Below, in pieces: positions 58,333 to 64,000 of a stretch of 64,000 bases of DNA (positions within the stretch are counted from its first letter, which is position 1; each line of letters starts with the position of its first letter). The DNA is taken from assembly GCF_030718205.1 (NCBI RefSeq), contig NZ_JAUZQF010000005.1, positions 1 through 64,000 of the forward strand, written 5' to 3'. The notes beneath the pieces were generated by a model. It was not told the DNA's origin. It was given only the letters and a program-made list of their open reading frames with translations, and ran no database searches. A program made the position numbers and the translations under genes. This DNA is from Nonomuraea turcica (lineage in GTDB: Bacteria; Actinomycetota; Actinomycetes; Streptosporangiales; Streptosporangiaceae).

Positions 58333-61035
58333 TCATACCTGCATATGGCGCCTGATCCGGTCATGCAGCTGGGTCGTGGCCGGATCAGGCTCGACACTGA
58401 GCTCCCTCGCCAGGATCCGAACACAATCCCGATAATGCAGCAGCGCCAAGTGCGGCTGCCCCAGGCGGCTGTAGCACCGCATCAACCGGCGATGCGCATC
58501 CTCCCGGCAAGGATCACGTTCGATGATCTGCTGACACAAGCCCGAGCACGAGGCATACCGGCCAAGCTTGAAATAAATCGAGCTGAGCCGATCGAGCGCG
58601 TCGAGCAGCATCAGACGCAGATGCTCCCTAGGCAACGAGGGCCAATCCTCATACGGGTAGTCGGCCAAGAAATCGCCCTGATAGAGGGCCGCAGCATGCT
58701 CGTACGCAGTGGCGGCGGGATACAGGGCGTCCTTGTCCTCCAGACGCCTGCCCTCCTCGACATTCCGCTCGAACTCCTCAAAGTCCAGCCTCAGCCGGAC
58801 GCACTTGTGCAGCCGATAGGTGCCCTGAGCGAACTCGATCACCGGCGCCTGCGTCATCGTCCGCAGCGTCCTGCGTATGCCGTGAATCGCCACCTGAAGG
58901 TTGTTACGCGCCGCCTCAGGAGAGGCGCCAGGCCAGAACGCCTCCATGAGCGCCTCACGCGACGGCCGCGGATGCCGATGGGTCACCAGAAAGGCCAACA
59001 ACGAGCCGTGCCGCCCGCTCGGCCACGTACCGATCGGCGCGCAGTCCACCACCACCCGCAACGACCCCAGAAGATGGACGACCAGCGACGGCCCGCTGTC
59101 ATCCTGCCCAGCAGGGACCACCGAAGCCGCTGGCAGCGCGACCCGGCGGACCAGGAAACGCCGCACAGGCGCAGGATGACGTACCCCCACCGACGGCGAC
59201 GACAACGACAAAGAAGGCCCCCCGGGTGCCCGTCCCGCAGACACGTACGGCCGCACCGGAGGGGTGACACCCTCCAGCAGAAGGCGGATCTCCTCCTCCT
59301 CCGCGCGGGCCAGCAGCGCCTGCATGTCATGGTGGGCCTGACGCTCTCTGCGCAACTCGGCGATGCGACGGGCATGCTCGGCCGCCGACACCACCGGAAA
59401 GGCGAACCCGGCCGGCCCTCGCTCCCCCACACCACCGCCGACAGACCCGGCGAGCACCCCCGCCCACACACCCGCACCCCCAGCGACGACGCCCGCACGC
59501 ACGCCGCCATCCTCCGCAGCGTCGGCGGCAGGAGCATCCGGCCGCTCGCCAGACAGGTAGGCGAGGGTACCCGCGCGTTCGAACATCGCCAACGCCCGAT
59601 CCACCTCCCCGCAGCGCATGCTCAGCGCACCGCGCTGCCAAAGGGCCCACATGCGATACAACGGCAGCCCGCCCCGCTCCGCCAACACCTCGGCCCTCGC
59701 GGCACTGGCGGCACCGCCAGTCACGTCACCCACCCGCGCCGCGGAAAAACTGGCCGCGAGCATGCTCCGGCACGCCCCCTCCGCGTGCCCCGCCCGCTCG
59801 AACCGGGCAGCCGCCAAACCGAACCAGCGGCGAGCCGCAGCACCCGCCCCGCGCCCCGACTCGAGCTCCGCCCGCAGGAACATCAGCTCCGGCTGCTCCC
59901 TCATCACCGCCGCCGGCAACCCGTTGAGCCACCGATCCAAGGTGTGCCACTGCCCCAGATCCAACAGCCCGCCCGCCACACGGATGATGACCCCGGCGGC
60001 ACTGTCCTCCTCACCCAGCTCCATGAACAACGCGATCGCCCGATCCGCGTCACCCTCCTCCGCCAGCTCAACAGCGGCCGCACGCAACGCCTCCCTACCG
60101 GCACCGCCCAGCTCACCGAGCGCGCCGCGCAACGGCTCCCGCCACAAGGGCCGCAGCCGCGCACAACCGTCGTCCAGCTCCTGCCACCACGGCCCAGGAG
60201 CCTCCTGCGGACGGCTCGCGTACTCGACACGCACCGCCACAGCCAGCGCCACCCGCGCCTCGGCAGGCAGCATGGCGACCAACGGCCGGGCCAAAGCAGT
60301 CAGCAACGGATGAATGCCCTTCGCACGCCACAGCGCACGCTCGGCCAGCACAGGACTCAGCAACGGCCACACCGAGCACATCGCATGCAGCGGCCCCGGC
60401 AACCGCTGCGCCAGCCTGACCGCACGCCGCAGACCCTGCACAGACAATCCCCGCGCGTGCTGCGCCAACAACTCCACAGCGGTCTGCGCGGGAAGCCGCA
60501 AGCTCTCCCGCTGCACCCGGACCATGCCATGGAGCGTCGAACGGTGCCGATAGGCGACCCGGCCGATGAGAATATGCGGCACGCCCGTGCGCAGCAGGTG
60601 CTGAGCGGCCAGATCGAGCGTGCCGCTCCCGCCGTTCAAGTTCTGAACGTCCTCGAAGACGACCACCGCATCACCGCCCGCGAGATCACGCAGCTCGGCC
60701 GCCAACGCGTCGAACAACGGCGTCCACCCCTGGACCGGTCCAGGGCGAGCCCGCATGAGATCGGCCATGACCGAGCCCTGCCGCCCCGCACGCGCGGCCA
60801 GCATGCCGGCCATCGACATCAGAAACACGGCCGGGTCGCCATCGCCCGACACCAGCCGCAGCCACAACGGACGCTTGTCCGCCTTCGCCAGCCCCGCCGC
60901 GATCCCCTCCGTCAAGAGACCGGCGGGCGGGATGTCGAGCAGCCCCCCGCTGTTCTCCATGACCTCATCAAGGGGCGGGCACGCCCACGGTAACCCTGAC
61001 GCGCTCGGCGGCGAGCACTTCATCGTGCTCCACAT
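58333..61035 (-). CDS. Large regulator: MalT-like STAND N-terminus with C-terminal SARP module
   Basis: About 900 residues from ATG 61035 (AGGGAGAG ribosome site). The first 200 residues resemble the MalT/LAL ATPase (RPLWLRLVSGDGDPAVFLMS, then DAVVVFEDVQNLNGG as Walker B), but the P-loop position reads PPAGLLTEGIAAG with no GKT. Helical repeats fill 250-560, then a charged linker. The C-terminal 240 residues are a SARP unit: VVHLLGSLRVVVDCAPIGTW, LMEAFWPGASPEAARNNLQV, and BTAD (YQGDFLADYPYEDWPSLPRE, CREDAHRRLMRCYSRLGQPH). DNA binding at the C-terminus is the reverse of AfsR. Likely controls the genes downstream. Confidence 0.88.
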   Translation of the reverse strand: MWSTMKCSPPSASGLPWACPPLDEVMENSGGLLDIPPAGLLTEGIAAGLAKADKRPLWLRLVSGDGDPAVFLMSMAGMLAARAGRQGSVMADLMRARPGPVQGWTPLFDALAAELRDLAGGDAVVVFEDVQNLNGGSGTLDLAAQHLLRTGVPHILIGRVAYRHRSTLHGMVRVQRESLRLPAQTAVELLAQHARGLSVQGLRRAVRLAQRLPGPLHAMCSVWPLLSPVLAERALWRAKGIHPLLTALARPLVAMLPAEARVALAVAVRVEYASRPQEAPGPWWQELDDGCARLRPLWREPLRGALGELGGAGREALRAAAVELAEEGDADRAIALFMELGEEDSAAGVIIRVAGGLLDLGQWHTLDRWLNGLPAAVMREQPELMFLRAELESGRGAGAAARRWFGLAAARFERAGHAEGACRSMLAASFSAARVGDVTGGAASAARAEVLAERGGLPLYRMWALWQRGALSMRCGEVDRALAMFERAGTLAYLSGERPDAPAADAAEDGGVRAGVVAGGAGVWAGVLAGSVGGGVGERGPAGFAFPVVSAAEHARRIAELRRERQAHHDMQALLARAEEEEIRLLLEGVTPPVRPYVSAGRAPGGPSLSLSSPSVGVRHPAPVRRFLVRRVALPAASVVPAGQDDSGPSLVVHLLGSLRVVVDCAPIGTWPSGRHGSLLAFLVTHRHPRPSREALMEAFWPGASPEAARNNLQVAIHGIRRTLRTMTQAPVIEFAQGTYRLHKCVRLRLDFEEFERNVEEGRRLEDKDALYPAATAYEHAAALYQGDFLADYPYEDWPSLPREHLRLMLLDALDRLSSIYFKLGRYASCSGLCQQIIERDPCREDAHRRLMRCYSRLGQPHLALLHYRDCVRILARELSVEPDPATTQLHDRIRRHMQV

Positions 61036-61146
61036 CAAGCTCTCCCTCGCCGCCCCCGATGCAAACACGGCCGGATGCCCTTGCCAAGGGTGCCGCCCCC
61101 CGTGGCCCCGGCCGGACGGCATTTAGGCCATCCCGAACCGGACGGC

Positions 61147-61605
61147 TCAGGCCAGGGCCGAGATCTCGATCCGGGTGTGGTCGGCAGGGGCCACCAGACA
61201 GGAAAGCACGATGTCCCCCCGCTCCAGGCGTTCCCCCATAGACGAGGTGAGCCGGGCCGTGCGCTCGATCTCATACGGGCTGCCGGCCTGAGGGGTCACG
61301 CGGAGCCGCAACAGCCAGATGTAGCGTCCGTTCAGCTTGTTGGACGTCTCCTCGGCCCCGAGGACCACCGCCTTGCACGGCACCGCCGCCTCCCGCTCCT
61401 CCGGCGTAAAGGTCTGCAGCGCAGCCGATTCCAGTCTCGCGAACGAAATCGACCCCATCGTCAGCACCCCCGCACCCAGAAGAAGGAACGACGCGCTGAC
61501 ATACGCCCCGACCCGAGTCTGCGGCTTCCTCCTCAACATGAGGAACAACACCACGCCCACGATCAATGCAATGACGGCGAGTGTCCCGAAGACGATCGAT
61601 GCCAT
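61147..61605 (-). CDS. Two-helix membrane protein of unknown function
   Basis: About 152 residues from ATG 61605. Two membrane helices (MASIVFGTLAVIALIVGVVL and VSASFLLLGAGVLTMGSISF) are followed by a soluble domain (AVPCKAVVLGAEETSNKLNG, RYIWLLRLRVTPQAGSPYEI, then GDIVLSCLVAPADHTRIEIS) resembling the DUF3592-type beta domain that follows membrane helices. Upstream of the large regulator on the same strand, with a gap of about 110 bases. Confidence 0.75.
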   Translation of the reverse strand: MASIVFGTLAVIALIVGVVLFLMLRRKPQTRVGAYVSASFLLLGAGVLTMGSISFARLESAALQTFTPEEREAAVPCKAVVLGAEETSNKLNGRYIWLLRLRVTPQAGSPYEIERTARLTSSMGERLERGDIVLSCLVAPADHTRIEISALA

Positions 61606-61849
61606 CGTCCATCCCCACGCTGATACGCGAAGCCTGACAGGCCCGCCTTGCCTGTTCCGATGCCCGTAGCTGATCACGTGCCGCTTGCACGGCGACTGCA
61701 GCCCACATGATCGCGCCGCTCTCACGCATGCGGCACCCGTGCAACATTCCAGCAAGCTGGCCGCAGTAAGCCCAGTCCTGGTACGACGACAGATCGGGCG
61801 GCGAACGTCATCGCCCGCGATGCCAGCGGAACCCGATCACATCCCGGAG

Positions 61850-62788
61850 TCAGCGACTCACCGCAATCTCCCGCTCCACCCGCGACAGCTTCTCAGGATT
61901 GCGCACATAGTAGAGCCCAGTGACCAAACCGTCCTCGACCCGCACAGCCATGACACCGTCGATCTCCCCATTGAGCCGGACGAGCAACGCCGGACCGCCG
62001 TTGACCTGCACCAGCTCAAGCGACATCGCGGCACCGACCCTGCCCAGGCCGACCGCCGACAAGCGAGCCACCTTGTCGGCCCCCACGATGGGCCGCGGCA
62101 CGGCCTGCTTGACCCCACCACCATCACTCAGGAGAACGACGTCGGGGGCGAGGATCTCCAGCAGACTCTGCAGATCACCCGTTTCGACCGCCCGCTGGAA
62201 CGCCTCCAGCGCACCACGCGTCTCGGCCGAGGAGACCACACCACGCGGCCGACGCGCCGCCACGTGAGCCCGCGCCCGGTGAGCGATCTGCCGGACCGCG
62301 GACGCGCTCTTGCCGACGGCTTCCGCGATCTCGTCATAGCCCAGATCGAACACCTCGCGCAGCACGAACACCGCCCGCTCAGCCGGCGTGAGCGTCTCCA
62401 ACACCAGCAGCATCGCCATCGAGACGCTCTCGGCCAACTCGACATCCTCGGCCACATCCGGCGCGGTCAGCAACGGCTCCGGCAGCCAAGGGCCGACGTA
62501 GGACTCCTTGCGCCGGCCCAGCGTACGCAGCCGCGTCAGCGCCTGCCGAGTGGCGATCTTGACCAGGTACGCCCGCTGATCCCGCACCGTGTCCAGGTCG
62601 ACGTCCGCCCACCGCAGCCAGGTCTCCTGCAGGACATCCTCGGCGTCGGCGGCCGAGCCCAGCATCTCGTAGGCGACGGTGAACAGCAGGCTGCGGTAGG
62701 CGACGAACGCGTCAGTAGCGGGGTCCGAGCTGCCTTCCTCGTTCATGTCCCCGCCGCGACCTCCGGCGCTGTCCGCAACGCTGGCCAT
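61850..62788 (-). CDS. sigJ: ECF41 (SigJ-type) RNA polymerase sigma factor
   Basis: A 312-residue ECF41 sigma from ATG 62788 behind AGGAG. Region 2 (FVAYRSLLFTVAYEMLGSAA, DAEDVLQETWLRW), region 4 (YDEIAEAVGKSASAVRQIAH) and the group signatures GPWLPEP, DGGG and YYVRNPEKL are present. It is a close paralogue of the sigma at 11157. The C-terminal SnoaL-like domain controls its activity in this group. A perfect consensus promoter precedes it. No oxidoreductase or carboxymuconolactone partner is directly adjacent; DinB (63104) is the nearest neighbour. Confidence 0.94.
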   Translation of the reverse strand: MASVADSAGGRGGDMNEEGSSDPATDAFVAYRSLLFTVAYEMLGSAADAEDVLQETWLRWADVDLDTVRDQRAYLVKIATRQALTRLRTLGRRKESYVGPWLPEPLLTAPDVAEDVELAESVSMAMLLVLETLTPAERAVFVLREVFDLGYDEIAEAVGKSASAVRQIAHRARAHVAARRPRGVVSSAETRGALEAFQRAVETGDLQSLLEILAPDVVLLSDGGGVKQAVPRPIVGADKVARLSAVGLGRVGAAMSLELVQVNGGPALLVRLNGEIDGVMAVRVEDGLVTGLYYVRNPEKLSRVEREIAVSR

Positions 62789-62830
62789 GGGTGGCTCCTG
62801 TCTGCCGGCTCTCAACGGTGTCACCCACAA

Positions 62831-62857
62831 GACGCCGGACCCTGCCCTGTTGTGACA
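62831..62857 (-). promoter_or_regulatory. Consensus ECF41 promoter
   Basis: Minus strand TGTCACA (62857-62851), 16-base spacer, CGTC (62834-62831). This is the known ECF41 consensus exactly, 43 bases upstream of the start codon, indicating autoregulation. Confidence 0.85.
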
Positions 62858-63103
62858 CCAAAACGGCAAAGAGCGTAGTGCACTCCTTGCATGATGCCTC
62901 CTGCCCTGCGGGACCCTAAGTCCCGGGCAGTGATCTTCACTGATCACGAATCTCCGGCAGCGCGGGGAGCGTGATCCCGTCCTCTGCGACGATCGCTGCG
63001 AGGACCTCGGCAAGCAGTGTGGCTGTGAGCGATAGTTGGCGGAGCCGACGCCAGGCAGCTCGCAACCTGAGCCCACCGGCGCAGCCTGACAGAATCGTGA
63101 CCC

Positions 63104-63688
63104 ATGATCGACGATTTCGCGAAAGACAACCTGCACGGGAGACTGCGGCGGGACCGCAAGGCGCTGCTCTGGAAACTCGACGGCTTGTCCGAATACGACG
63201 CCCGCCGACCTTTGACAGCGACCGGGACCAACCTCCTCGGCCTGGTCAAACACGTGGCCAGCGTCGAGGCCCGGTACTTCGGCGAGGTCTTCGACCGCCC
63301 TTCGCCGGAACCGCTGCCCCGGTGGCAGGACTCCGACGGCAGCGATCTGTGGGCGACCGAGGACGAGACCCGCGAGCAGATCATCGGGTTCTATCGGCGC
63401 ACGTGGGAACACTCGGACGCGACGATCAACGCGCTTCCCCTCGACGCCCCCGGCCACGTGCCGTGGTGGCCGGAGCCTTATGCCGACACGAACCTGTTCG
63501 CCGTCATGGTCCATGTCCTCGGCGAGTCCATCCGGCATGCCGGGCACGCCGATATCCTGCGCGAGGGCCTCGACGGCCGGACCGGGTTGCGCGCCGAACA
63601 CGAGAAGCAGATCGACGAGGAAGCCCGTGCAGCCTACTGCGCGAAGATCGAAGCGGCCGCCAGGGCGGCCGCAACAATCAAGGCTTAA
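63104..63688 (+). CDS. DinB family protein
   Basis: A 194-residue four-helix DinB-fold protein: RLRRDRKALLWKLDGLSEYD, TNLLGLVKHVASVEARYFGE with the first metal His (KHVASVE), and NLFAVMVHVLGESIRHAGHA with the second and third His (HVLGESIRHAGH). The three-His site binds a divalent metal and in actinomycetes may use mycothiol. Start ATG 63104. A strong hairpin (63699-63735) follows its stop. Confidence 0.92.
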   Translation: MIDDFAKDNLHGRLRRDRKALLWKLDGLSEYDARRPLTATGTNLLGLVKHVASVEARYFGEVFDRPSPEPLPRWQDSDGSDLWATEDETREQIIGFYRRTWEHSDATINALPLDAPGHVPWWPEPYADTNLFAVMVHVLGESIRHAGHADILREGLDGRTGLRAEHEKQIDEEARAAYCAKIEAAARAAATIKA

Positions 63689-63698
63689 CCACAATCGC

Positions 63699-63735
63699 GC
63701 CACCGTGGCCCCGCCAAGGGCTGGGCCACGGTGGC
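63699..63735 (+). terminator. Hairpin terminator of the DinB gene
   Basis: GCCACCGTGGCCC and GGGCCACGGTGGC form a perfect 13-bp stem with an 11-base loop, 10 bases after the DinB stop. No U-run follows. From here to 64000 I see no gene. Confidence 0.75.
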
Positions 63736-64000
63736 TCTCCGCACGCTCGGTTCTTCTTGGGTCCGGGCTGCGTTCGGTCAACTTGGCCTACGTGAAAGAA
63801 GAGATCATCGTCCTCTGACCTGCTGGAAGGGTCCTCCAACCCTAGATAACCATCGATGTCCGGCCACACCTGCCCGGGCGCGCGGGCTCGCCCGGGCAGT
63901 GTGGACCGGTTGGAGATTGCAGTCCGAGAGCGAGGCGAGCGGTTCCGAGCATGAGTGCCTCTGTCTCCTGCGCCGGGTGGAGACCGGCGCCTGAGACCGC

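Noticed and set aside
58345..60993. Very long open frame on the plus strand (about 880 codons) opposite the large regulator
   Set aside because: Translation is rich in Arg, Pro, Gln and His without motifs, as expected for antisense of a high-GC gene; the minus strand encodes clear MalT-like and SARP domains.

Overview
This is a 64 kb stretch of a high-GC actinomycete chromosome. Third-codon-position G/C bias, GTG and TTG starts, SARP/AfsR regulators, ECF41 sigma factors, mycothiol-type DinB/MPI proteins and LAL-type LuxR fragments all point that way. The mix resembles the Streptosporangiales (Nonomuraea/Streptosporangium-like), but this is inferred from protein flavour only. No rRNA, tRNA or CRISPR array was seen. 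The window is accessory in character: regulators paired with single enzymes, many duplicated families, and a high density of broken genes and transposon relics.

Region 1 (1-18 kb) is a gene graveyard with islands of intact genes. It opens with a LuxR/STAND ATPase running off the left edge, then an epoxide hydrolase, a Dabb protein divergent from a TetR regulator, and a cupin. Next come relics of an alpha/beta hydrolase, a second Dabb gene and an aldehyde dehydrogenase. A 2.9 kb segment holding an NTF2-like protein, DUF1304 and an NADPH oxidoreductase is bracketed by two copies of a 46-47 bp repeat. After broken HIT and LuxR genes there is an intact P450/ferredoxin pair, an ECF41 sigma factor (plus the relic tail of another) and a frameshifted SDR. 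A flavoprotein oxidoreductase gene has been decayed by frameshifts and then split by a complete IS605-type element (tnpA/tnpB). A Tn3 relic, an ArsR regulator with a large palindromic operator and a sigma-factor relic follow.

Region 2 (18-26 kb) carries five VOC/glyoxalase-fold genes, each alone or paired with its own regulator (ECF41-like sigma with a nonsense codon, AraC, GntR). An orphan FetB-type permease and a secreted trypsin-like protease are also here. A second Tn3 transposase relic lies at 23.3 kb.

Region 3 (26-46 kb) is mostly intact: a tandem-HTH TetR, a DUF1266 protein, a DHFR-fold reductase, an AlaX tRNA-editing protein co-transcribed with an XRE-cupin regulator, a GNAT protein, two SARP/AfsR regulators, a beta-lactamase-fold hydrolase, an MPI-family protein, and a membrane protein/lipoprotein pair that looks like the GlnX-GlnH amino-acid sensor but lacks PknG. 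A further solute-binding lipoprotein, a TetR with interleaved dyad operators and a secreted carboxylesterase complete it.

Region 4 (46-64 kb) has a tightly coupled five-gene operon (DUF2089, small membrane protein, SHOCT-like protein, two alpha/beta hydrolases), a Tn3-type resolvase next to res-like half-sites, an XRE-SDR pair, a decayed Tn3 transposase 5' half, a MarR/quinone-oxidoreductase divergon with a double operator, and a group of unrecognised proteins. In that group an HhH protein and a small beta protein appear to share a C-terminal domain, beside a large MalT-like/SARP hybrid regulator. A second intact ECF41 sigma with a clear cognate promoter and a DinB protein close the window.
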